A DNA stretch of 32,701 bases from positions 4,065,323-4,098,023 of the forward strand of contig KK106982.1 of the NCBI GenBank assembly GCA_000611775.1, given 5' to 3'. The position numbers and the translations under genes are program-made. The notes under the pieces were generated by a model. The model searched no databases, had not been told where the DNA came from, and saw only the letters and a program-made list of their open reading frames with translations. This stretch comes from Umbilicaria muhlenbergii (Eukaryota; Ascomycota; Lecanoromycetes; Umbilicariales; Umbilicariaceae). Shown here in pieces: positions 9,728-17,914 of this stretch. The stretch's first letter is position 1. Each line of letters starts with the position of its first letter.

Positions 9728-11987
9728 ATGGACTACGTCTCACCCTCCTCCTCCTCCTCCTCCTCCGCCTCGTCTGGGGACGAGGCGCCTGCCTCAATGA
9801 GCCTCCAGCCACCCCGTCTTTTATGACAGTCGAAGCTCTTATTAAAGCCGTTAATGAGCATGCTTTGGAGCAGGGCTTCGCTGTATTAAACGTCGATCCG
9901 TTGAGAAAAAGGGGGTTAGGGTTAGGGTCTACCTTCGTTGCAATAAAGGGGCTACTCGCAGCCAACGCCCCCCTCTCCGAGACCCTAAAAAACGCCGTCA
10001 TACATCCACCCGCATGGTCGGATGCCCCTTTGAGGCAGTGGCCCGCCAAAAAGGGGGGGAGTGGACTCTAGATGTGAAAACCCCAGATCATAACCATGAC
10101 GCCAGCTCAATTATGAGCCACCCTACACTTCGAAAGGAAGCCCTGACGCCTGCTGTTTCTGAATTCATTGATGACTCGAATTCATGTTAGACCAGGCCAA
10201 ATTCTCTCTGCCCTAATGGTCAACAACCCCGAAATACCCCTGGATATTGAGGACATATATAACGAAAAGGCACGCCTTCGTCGCCAAAGGCTCAATTTTA
10301 GGACCCCTATACTGGCTCTAATGGAGGAGCTTCTCAGGCACGAGGACTGGCATATGGAGTTCATTGAAGATGAAGTTCACCGGCTTTCCCACCTGTTTTT
10401 TAGTCATACGGAGTCTCTTCGACTGCTAGCCCTGAACCCTGAGGTTCTAATTATGGACTGTACTTATAAAACAAACCGGTTCTGAATGACTCTCCTCAAC
10501 ATCCTTGGTATAACCTCCTTAAATTAAACCTTCTGAGTGGCCTTCTGCTTCCTCCGCAATGAGAAGGAAGTTGATTACACATGGGTTTTAAATCATGTGA
10601 AAGCCCTCTTCACAATTCTGGGGCTACAGTGCCCTAAGATCATTCTTACTGACAGGGCATTGACCTTCTTTAATACTCTGATGACTGTTTTTCCAGAGAT
10701 GAAGCACCTGCTCTGCTATTGGCATGTTGACAACAATGTCATTGCATACTGTCGAGAAGCCTTTGAGTCAGGGGATGAATGGAATGAATTCTATGGAGAA
10801 TGGGTGTCTATTGTACACTCAAAGTCAGCGGAGGCATATGATACTGCCTGAGGAAGCTTCCAGGACAAGTGGAATGAGAAATATGACTGTTTGGTCTGGT
10901 ATCTAGATGATACCTGGCTCCGACGATGGAAAACCCGCTTTGTTAGGGCCTGGACGGACCAGGTAATGCATTTCAACACCCTGATAACATCTCAGGCTGA
11001 AGGCAGTCACGCTGTTCTAAAGCAGGCACTTGGAACAGCAGTGATGACTTGCTACAGGTTCTGGATGATATTAAACTAATTCTGACCAGTCAGCTTGCGA
11101 AGCATGAGACGGAGATCAACCTCCGCCGAAGTAGAGTTATGGATCATCATAACATTGAGGTCTTTACTCACCTGAAGTGAAAGATAAGCCCTCATGCCCT
11201 GAATCTGATGCTTAAACAGTATGATGTACTGCGGACGCAGCCTCCTGAGGCCTGCTCTGAAGTCTTTAGAGCTATCACTGAGCTTCTCTGCAGTCATGAC
11301 ATGCAGAGAAGCATTGAAAGTGGTGTCCTTCCTACCCCTGATGACATACACCGTCATTGACACCTCCATACGACTCTTCCCCCTCTTCCCCGGATTGCAG
11401 ACTGAAATTCAACCCCTGAGCATGCTTCAGAGCCAGTTCTCAGGCAGTCCAGCCCTCAACCAGGAGCTCTAGATCACATTCGTGACTCAGAGACCATTTG
11501 AGGTCGTAGTGAATGAGGTGGGAGAGGTCGGGGTTGAGGTAGGGAGCCAGAGAGCTCTACTCGACGAGAGTACAGTCTCTTTGAGGTAATTGAGCATGCT
11601 GTGGGTGCTAGGGACCGCCGGCAGCAACAGCAGGCATCTCAGTCACAGCTGGAGGGTGCTGTGGAGGCTTCAGCCTCCTCTCAGAGAGGTCAGGGTCGTG
11701 GAGGACATAGAGGGCGTGGAGGGCGTGAAGGGCGTGGAGGGCAGCGAGGGCAGTGAGGGAGAGCCTGTGACCAGACTCAGCAGCAAGAGGAGCCACAGGA
11801 GCAGCTGGCTCCAGATCAGGAGCAGCTTCAAATGACCCTCTCTCAGTTCACTGACTTCGCCCCTGTTGCTAACCGTCTCAGCGATATGAGAACTCGGGGG
11901 CAGCGGGGGCAGCGAGCTCGAGGCGCTCCTTCCTATCGGGGGGTACCGGAGGCTCTGGTAGGGTCGTTCCAGCTAGCTAGCCAGTAG
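9728..11987 (+). pseudogene. MULE transposase pseudogene, right copy
   Basis: The ATG at 9728 begins a short frame with a run of Ser codons (a TCC/CTC microsatellite at 9740-9767). The DNA-binding-like segment ALIKAVNEHALEQGFAV follows at about 9830-9890 in another frame. TRIHVRPGQILSAL begins near 10170, the transposase core with ILTDRALTFFNTL and LLCYWHVDNN lies at 10537-10851, and a Gln-rich, RGG-like C-terminal tail spans 11610-11780, with the last stop near 11985. Multiple in-frame stops and frameshifts make it a pseudogene. Its N-terminus differs clearly from that of the left copy, while everything from 10433 outward is the same, so two MULE lineages appear to share one C-terminal half. 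Confidence 0.8.
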
Positions 11988-12108
11988 CTAGCGGAATTTG
12001 GGCAGCACTTCGTTGCCTGGGGACCACCCAGATTCTTGGGGGTGAGGGGGTGGCTGGGCAGTGGTAGTGGTGACAGCGGCGGCGACAAGCCAGCTGTTAT
12101 GTGGGGGG
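10433..12108 (+). repeat. Right arm of 1.68-kb near-perfect inverted repeat
   Basis: Partner of 6886-8563. The inner boundary is at TGAACCCTGAGG within the transposase coding region; the outer boundary falls in a run of G at about 12104-12112. Confidence 0.9.
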
Positions 12109-12590
12109 GGGGTTGAGGGGGCGGCGGCGACAGTGAGGTAAGGGGTAGGCAGTGGTCTCTGTACACCCGTTAGCTAGATCTCCATATGTCATGAAAAACG
12201 CGTTCAAAAGCACTCGAAAGAACTCCTTAATATATGAAACATAAAAACACGAAATCTTGAAGTTATTGCTTGATTAGGCTAGCGTAAAGGGGGTGTCAAC
12301 GTAGAAAATAAGGGGGTGTCAATGTAGCAAGTAGGGGTGTCATTTTAGGCACGCCCTGTTTTGCCTGGCTGTTCCCCGATCGGAGAAAGTTAGCCGGCAC
12401 AGCCCCTCGTCGCTTTCCCTCAACATAAACACCGCCTCCCCTCCCTCCTGACTTTCAAGTTTTCTTCACATCCCTTACATCTTTTGTGTCTGGCGTCCGT
12501 CCGTTCACCTGTCGGTCCCGCTTGCCCAAGCGCTGGAAAAGGTCTGGCCCTGACTTATATCTTGGCTTGAATGATCTGGGAATTGCCAAA

Positions 12591-14022
12591 ATGGAGTCAT
12601 TCGCGATAACGAGTTTCATTGTTATACACAATGCTATCATGTAGGTGATGTTTCAGTAATCTTAGAACTAGCTAATGCTTTTACTCTTTTTTAGAGTTGC
12701 ACGCTGTCTTCGTTTGCTGCTTGATTTCGTTCAGTTGTATGCTTTTCTAAAATTGAGCCCGGTGCGGGACATTGTAAAGGTGCAATCGCCGCCTCTTCAC
12801 GAATTAACAATCATATGCTGTACACTGGGCATTGAGCCCTGTTTCGTGTCAGGCCTTCGATCATGGATTGCCTGTAGACCCGCAGCGGTTCTCATTGTCA
12901 CCGTCGACGCTAAAGCCCAACGGATTCGAAGGCTTGCAGAGTCCATAGCCGATCGTCGAATTCAAGTGCGCTCGATCCCAGGGCCGAACTTTCGCCAGCA
13001 GATGTGCGAAGGCATACGGTACACAGAAACACCATACTTTGTTCTGGTGGACGACGATACAACCTGGTCATCCCAGACCCTGTCTTCTATCGCGGGTGCT
13101 TTTGCAAACCCCGCTGTTGGTGGTGTTAATACAGCACAACAAGTACGCCCTTCCGGTATTGATATGACAATTTGGGAGTGTTTCGGTGCTCTTAATCTAG
13201 TTCGCCGAAACATCCTACATTCCTTCCTTGCCTTTTTTAATGATGGCCAAGTTCTCAATCTCTCCGGCCGAACCGCCGGCTATCGCACTCATATTTTTCA
13301 ACGAGAAGAGTTCTACCACGAGTTAACTCATGACTACTGGCGTGGTCGGTACCACCTGCAAACTGGTGATGACAATTTCTTGACGAGCTGGATAGTCCAA
13401 AGAGGGTGGAAGACACGATTTTTGAACAACAAGGAAGCTATGGTCACTACCACGGTAAATGTAGATGCAACGTATCTGAAGCAGGTAGTCCGGTGGTCAA
13501 GGGACACGGCGAGGCATTACTTCAGAGACTTTGTGTTTGCAACAAAGCGGGGAAGTTTATCCCTTTACGTTTATTGCATCTTGAAAAGCATAGCAAACTA
13601 CACTTCAGACCTCATTCTCCTCTGGGAAATTGTGGCTTTGCTGTTCATGACAGCTCTGGGGACTTTGACCGTACATGCTGGTGGTCCAGATTTACGAATG
13701 TAAGTCCTGCCACCTTGCTACACCCCTTGGAAATGTTACCAATCGAGCGCAGGACAGAGATGAGTAGCCTATGGAGAGATCACTTTCTTATTGCAAGCGC
13801 TTTTCAAATATTTGAACACGCGCCTTTCTGCATGGACTTCAGAAACCTCGGCTATTTGCCCGGGGTCATTCTTTACGCATACATCCATGCAGCGGTAGTT
13901 TTGTGGGCTCTACTATCGTTGGACAAGGTAATGTGTTCAGGCTATGATAAGAAAAATGTATGCAAGCGCTGCTGACAAAGTCGTAGAGTATTTGGGGTTC
14001 TCAGCACGGGCTTGATGTTTGA
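12591..14022 (+). CDS. Family-2 glycosyltransferase, Cps1/hyaluronan-synthase-like membrane polysaccharide synthase (4 exons)
   Basis: Proposed exons 12591-12640, 12695-13699, 13753-13927 and 13987-14022 give 421 aa. Introns are 54, 53 and 59 nt with GTAGGT, GTAAGT and GTAATG donors; branch-like GCTAATG and GCTGAC sit before the first and third acceptors. The predicted product has an N-terminal hydrophobic segment (about residues 5-33), the processive GT-A signature (Asp88 in VTVDAK, DDD at 136-138 in LVDDDTTW, GDD at 241-243, QVVRW at 280-284) and two C-terminal hydrophobic segments ending near IWGSQ. This fits fungal Cps1-like synthases, which polymerise a sugar-nucleotide-derived glycan at the membrane; the product is not predictable here. 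The length is normal for the family and all catalytic motifs are present, so it is probably functional. A pyrimidine-rich promoter-like stretch lies at 12440-12480. The second acceptor (13752) is the least certain; 13764 or 13767 also keep frame. Confidence 0.87.
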
Positions 14023-14066
14023 GTTGCGGCAATTGGGAGGGCTTTGCACAGCGGATCAACGTTCAT

Positions 14067-15199
14067 TCAATAATCATAGTATACCAGTGCCCTAGCTTCA
14101 ATGCTTTCTCTCGGCTTCTCACCTTGCGGAACTCGAGGGTTGTCGATTGAGCAATGCGGTACACCTATAACTTCGTTGGCATCTAGGGAACACTTGACAT
14201 AGGTCTTTCCGGGCTTGACTTACCGGGACAAGACCCACGAAGCGAGTCTGCTTGCTTGAACACAATGAGCTCCGATACATCCTGGTCGCTGAGGTAGTAC
14301 CATTTATATCCAAGCTTGTGATATACCTGATAATTTTCTGTTGCAAGATCCGGATACAGTAGGTCAGCGGCCTCTAAGTCTGCATCTTCCTGCACGGTTG
14401 ATGCGTCGCAGACAGTGAGAGGCCAGTCGTTTAATGGCCCTCTGAGCGGCTTCCAGATACTTCGGTTCAAGAGTCAGAACAATAGTTGCTATTTTAGAGT
14501 GATGGCACAAACTTGATCCACTGACTACGTTTTTCTAGCAATTCCGGAGCATCTGGACCATGTTGGCGGCGGATTTCCTTAAGAGCCTCCTGTGGAGTTG
14601 TATCTGTTCAATGATTAGCGGGGAGAAGACAGTAGCACAAGTTGCGTTACCAACCAACATGAGCCACGGATGTCGGTTGATCGTACTCGTAACTTTTCCC
14701 AGTAGAGATGGGAAAGCCATGGTGACGCTTTCGCAGCTACTAGCACGGTGAGTCGTTGGAAGCACTTTGAATATTATGAGCTCACTCCGTGCCTAAAGAT
14801 CTCCACATGACTGGCACCTAGGTGGGATTTGAGAAGGCCTTCTAGCTCACGGAAATATGTCGGAAGCTTGGCGGGATTATAGAAATCCTTATACTGTAGC
14901 TCACTTTCAAGCCGGAGGACGATGAAGCCGTTGGTATCCAGGGAGAATCGATCCTCGAAACCTCGGATATTGGTGATGGTAATTGGCTCTACCTTTTCCA
15001 TTTTCATATTTGCTTGTGGAATTTCAACAGAGTCGAGCTCGAAGCGGAAAGCGTACGGCTTTTCCTCTCGGTAGAGATCGTTCTTCTTGAGGAAGTGTAT
15101 GGCCGCCTGAACGCTTGGAGGAAAATTGAATTCTGTAAATACCGGCGACTCCGCTCGCCCCGCTTTTTGGTCGCTTTGATGGCGAGCGATTGATGACAT
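14067..15199 (-). CDS. CmcJ/AsaB-like oxygenase (hydroxylase/desaturase family), 5 exons
   Basis: Proposed exons 15199-14786, 14736-14655, 14603-14513, 14459-14224 and 14182-14067 give 312 aa. Introns are 49, 51, 53 and 41 nt, all GT-AG, with GCTAAT and CTGAC branch-like motifs in the second and third. The product carries features of the fungal family annotated as CmcJ-like methyltransferase, 7-alpha-cephem-methoxylase P8-related or GA4 desaturase: FPPSVQAAIHFLKKNDLY near the N-terminus, EKVEPITITNIRG, DFYNPAKL, RKRHHGFPISTG, AHVD (HVD at 164-166, a plausible iron ligand pair), IWKPLRGPLNDWPL, VPHCSIDNP and ESIEARALVYY at the C-terminus. Studied relatives such as AsaB and NvfI are non-heme iron enzymes of fungal secondary metabolism; the substrate here is unknown. 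An in-frame upstream ATG (15373) exists, but family similarity begins at 15199. Splicing is required: unspliced DNA has stops in every intron. Confidence 0.87.
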
Positions 15200-15689
15200 G
15201 TTGCAGGGGAACACAGACACAGTGGTATCACTTGACGCTCTTGATTCACGGTAAAGGAGGGCAGCCGCTGGATGCTCAAATTTCGGTCGACGGTGGACCT
15301 TACATGAAATAACTCCTTTCTGCATAATGATAGCGTCATCTGATTTGCGGGGGGGAAATTGCAAAGCCGGCAACAGACAGCGACTGTAGCCTTGCCGTGT
15401 TCCCCCACACCTTCAACACATAGTTTGCTACCTTATGCTGTGAAATTCATTGGACAGAAAGAGACACGCACTGCATGAGTCATGCACGTCTCTTATCAGC
15501 TGAGGGGTGATTGACGGCAAAGAAAGGTGGGGCAGCCTGATATACAATGAATTAAGCCGCCGTGTGTTTCCACAGTTCTTGAGATCATTGACAACCATCT
15601 CTCAATCTACGATATCTCAGCCCGAAATCGTGAGTAGGCATTCTATACTTTGGGCTTTGAGGCTCATAATACACAGATCATTCCTCAGT
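15200..15689. other. Intergenic region upstream of the CmcJ-like gene
   Basis: Should hold the promoter of the minus-strand gene. The reading frame of that gene stays open upstream to 15373, so a longer N-terminus cannot be excluded. I see no TATA-like element I would defend and no repeat. Confidence 0.4.
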
Positions 15690-15890
15690 ATGAATTCACA
15701 AACATCTTCTCCGAGCGCCGCCCCTACCTCGACTCCGAATGCTGAGATCAAAGAAGAGAGAAGGACACAGCCGTGGAGAAAGCATTGGTCGCCAAAGAAT
15801 GATGCACAGAGAGAGATGGCTTATGGTGCAGAGAAAGAGGTGGCTTATGGTTTCAAGGAAGGAGACGCTGTTGTGATTTATGGAAATTGA
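15690..15890 (+). CDS. Small hypothetical protein (66 aa)
   Basis: ATG at 15690 gives a Ser/Thr/Pro-rich N-terminus, then a charged segment (EIKEERRTQPWRKHW) and a repeated AYG motif (EMAYGAEKEVAYGFKEGDA). The frame stays open upstream to 15507, so a 127-aa product or an upstream exon ending near CAG at 15688 is possible. No family is recognised. Base composition is similar to the neighbouring genes and there is no hypermutation. Could equally be a chance frame. Confidence 0.3.
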   Translation: MNSQTSSPSAAPTSTPNAEIKEERRTQPWRKHWSPKNDAQREMAYGAEKEVAYGFKEGDAVVIYGN

Positions 15891-16268
15891 GACTAGCTAT
15901 TGGTATGGTATGATATGCTCTCAGTCAAGTCATGAAGCCTACATCATGCGACGGCTGAGCAAGCATAGAGAAGCATGTAGAAGCCTTGAGAAGCCTCGCT
16001 TCTAGGTGTGTGATAGGCCTTAGTAATATACTATTTCGGGCTCTATCTTTGCTGCTATTCACCACTGCGGACTTGCAATGCGGGGAGGGCACTCCCTTGA
16101 ACAGTTGTACTGAAGCGGGTAGTTGACGTGTGTTGCATAGAACAATTTTAGAGGTCAAACAAATGGATTTTTCTAGCTAAAAATCGATCTAAATTGACTA
16201 AAGTGAACGTAGAAAAAAAAGGGCAGTCTCATAGACCTCAGGGCATGCCAAATAATCCCATTTCGGCC
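15891..16268. other. Intergenic, nothing recognised
   Basis: Contains short direct repeats (AGAAGC near 15968-16000 and the CCTCAGGGC pair at 16236 and 16267). No gene, RNA or complete mobile element is seen. Confidence 0.4.
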
Positions 16269-16276
16269 TCAGGGCT
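16269..16276. other. Target-site duplication of type A element, left (TCAGGGCT)
   Basis: Identical to 17567-17574 on the far side of the element. Confidence 0.85.
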
Positions 16277-16570
16277 TACGCTGCACCATGGGTTGGGTTT
16301 GGGTTGGGTTTTGACTATTGTGACCCAACCCAGACTGGGTTGGGTTTTTTTTGGGTTGGGTCACACTGGGTTGGGTTTTTTTGGGTTTGGGTTGGGTTTT
16401 TCACTGGGTAACCCAGTTCAAGTTCACGTATATGACTCATCCAAACAGCTTTCAAAGCAGCTTCCAAAACGGCTTCCAAAACAGCCGGCCTCAAAAAGCG
16501 GCTTCCAAAACGGCCTTGAAAAACAGCTTCCAAAACGGCTTCCAAAATGGCTTTGATGACGGCCTCAAAA

Positions 16571-16650
16571 AATGACCTTGAAAATGACTTGAGAAGGCGC
16601 CTTTTGAACTGACTTTCTTGACTACCATAAAGACTACCATAACAATTTTG
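16571..16650. repeat. 80-bp direct repeat, copy 1
   Basis: Contains AAGGCGCCTTTTGAACTGAC followed by TTCTTGACTACCATAAAGAC; repeated at 17329-17408. The two copies bracket the 13-bp array and indicate a segmental duplication inside the element. Confidence 0.9.
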
Positions 16651-16680
16651 ACGAGGGCCTTGAAAAACGGCCTTGAAAAA

Positions 16681-17161
16681 CGGCCTTGGAAAACGGCCTT
16701 GGAAAACGGCCTTGGAAAACGGCCTTGGAAAACGGCCTTGGAAAACGGCCTTGGAAAACGGCCTTGGAAAACGGCCTTGGAAAACGGCCTTGGAAAACGG
16801 CCTTGGAAAACGGCCTTGGAAAACGGCCTTGGAAAACGGCCTTGGAAAACGGCCTTGGAAAACGGCCTTGGAAAACGGCCTTGGAAAACGGCCTTGGAAA
16901 ACGGCCTTGGAAAACGGCCTTGGAAAACGGCCTTGGAAAACGGCCTTGGAAAACGGCCTTGGAAAACGGCCTTGGAAAACGGCCTTGGAAAACGGCCTTG
17001 GAAAACGGCCTTGGAAAACGGCCTTGGAAAACGGCCTTGGAAAACGGCCTTGGAAAACGGCCTTGGAAAACGGCCTTGGAAAACGGCCTTGGAAAACGGC
17101 CTTGGAAAACGGCCTTGGAAAACGGCCTTGGAAAACGGCCTTGGAAAACGGCCTTGGAAAA
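16681..17161. repeat. 13-bp tandem array, 37 perfect copies
   Basis: The unit CGGCCTTGGAAAA is repeated exactly 37 times (481 bp) without a visible substitution, flanked by degenerate related units. Because 13 is not a multiple of 3 and the unit creates no stop codon, the array is open in all three frames of each strand, each giving the same 13-residue periodic peptide (ENGLGKRPWKTAL on plus, FQGRFPRPFSKAV on minus). The long frames are therefore not evidence of a gene. Confidence 0.97.
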
Positions 17162-17328
17162 CGGCCTCGAACAACGGCTTTCAAAACGGCTTCCAAAACG
17201 GCCTCGAAAAATAGCTTCCAAAGCGACTTCCAAAACGCTTCCAAAATGGCTTCATCGACGGCCTCGAAGAACAGCTTCCAAAGTGACTTCCAAAACAGCT
17301 TTCAAAATGGCTTCGACGACGGCCTCAA

Positions 17329-17408
17329 AAAATGGCCTTGAAAATGGCTTAAGAAGGCGCCTTTTGAACTGACTTTCTTGACTACCATAAAGACTACCAT
17401 AACTATTT
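17329..17408. repeat. 80-bp direct repeat, copy 2
   Basis: Partner of 16571-16650, with a few substitutions. Confidence 0.9.
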
Positions 17409-17566
17409 GTATGTACTGGGTTAACCCAGAATTTTCTGGGTTTGGGTTAAATGGGTTGAGTTTTTTCTGGGTTGGGTTTTGACACGTATAACCCACCCCA
17501 AAACCCAACCCAAACCCAACCCAAACCCAAACCCACTGGGTAAAACCCAACCCATGGTGCAGCGTA

Positions 17567-17574
17567 TCAGGGCT
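17567..17574. other. Target-site duplication of type A element, right (TCAGGGCT)
   Basis: Identical to 16269-16276. Confidence 0.85.
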
Positions 17575-17914
17575 CGCCTACGTTGACCGAGCGCCTATAA
17601 ACCAGACCGAGCACCTATAGGTGTGATTTCTATTGCTTTACAAATGTGTATTAGCGTCCCGGAGAAGCGGAAGCTCGCTCTGAGAAGAGGAGCTCACTTC
17701 TCCTACGAGCACTGAACGAGGTCCTACTAATGGGGTTGAGAATTCGAATAATGAGTGTCTTATTCGTAGAAGCTATAGAGCCTCGAAATAACTAATACTC
17801 AACTGATTATGTAATGTTGATCACATGATCCCCCTTGCTCCCCTTTCATTGAAATGGGATTTTGATGAACTGAACTGCCTGCCCTCATACTATCAGCTGT
17901 AACCATTCAATTGT
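17575..17914. other. Intergenic; short similarity to the copia LTR
   Basis: 17575-17605 read on the minus strand (TATAGGCGCTCGGTCAACGT) match the copia LTR interior at about 2383-2405 with one difference, and a related TATAGGTGCTCGGTC follows at about 17615-17630. This may be a small LTR relic. Nothing else is recognised. Confidence 0.45.

Larger units (their letters stand above)
9496..12347 (+). mobile_element. Mutator-like element (MULE), right copy, both ends present
   Basis: Left end TAAAATGACACCCC at 9496 and right end GGGGTGTCATTTTA at 12347 are inverted repeats. Both termini hold further copies of the same core: TTGACACCCCC at about 9540-9580 on the left, and GGGGGTGTCAACG and GGGGGTGTCAATG at 12287-12325 on the right. 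Flanks (GGGTCCTCG and GGCACGCCC) do not form the 9-bp duplication typical of MULEs, so the copy may be rearranged or its original partner flank lost. Confidence 0.75.
16277..17566. mobile_element. Complete non-autonomous hAT-like element (type A), 1290 bp
   Basis: Starts TACGCTGCACCATGGG and ends CCCATGGTGCAGCGTA, perfect inverted termini, flanked by a perfect 8-bp duplication TCAGGGCT. An 8-bp duplication is the hAT hallmark. Inside each end are TGGGTT/AACCCA subterminal arrays (16289-16413 and 17417-17555), a common arrangement for hAT transposase-binding regions. The interior is entirely minisatellite (16440-17335) and encodes no transposase, so mobility would need a helper. A truncated relative is at 6582-6885. 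Confidence 0.85.

Noticed and set aside
9728-9800. Serine-repeat protein as a real N-terminus
   Set aside because: The TCC/CTC microsatellite lies in a frame that stops within about 30 codons; its relation to the MULE product is doubtful.
9900-9935. Telomere-like GGGTTAGGGTTAGGG
   Set aside because: Only two TTAGGG units, inside the MULE 5' coding region. Similar GGTTAGGG near 27335-27355 is also isolated. No telomeric tract.
9487-12356. 9-bp target duplication of the right MULE
   Set aside because: GGGTCCTCG on the left and GGCACGCCC on the right do not match.
13406-13975. Separate 189-codon gene overlapping the glycosyltransferase
   Set aside because: Its first part is the wrong frame of exon 2; its last part (LWRDHFLIAS to LLSLDK) is exon 3 of the same gene after a 53-nt intron.
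14535-14765. Independent small minus-strand gene (76 codons)
   Set aside because: It overlaps exons 2 and 3 and the introns of the CmcJ-like gene in a different frame; the spliced model explains the region.
16315-17372. Long open frames (200-310 codons) on both strands with ENGLGKRPWKTAL or FQGRFPRPFSKAV repeats
   Set aside because: They follow from a stop-free 13-bp repeat read in any frame. There is no start context, domain or codon bias, and all six frames are equally open.
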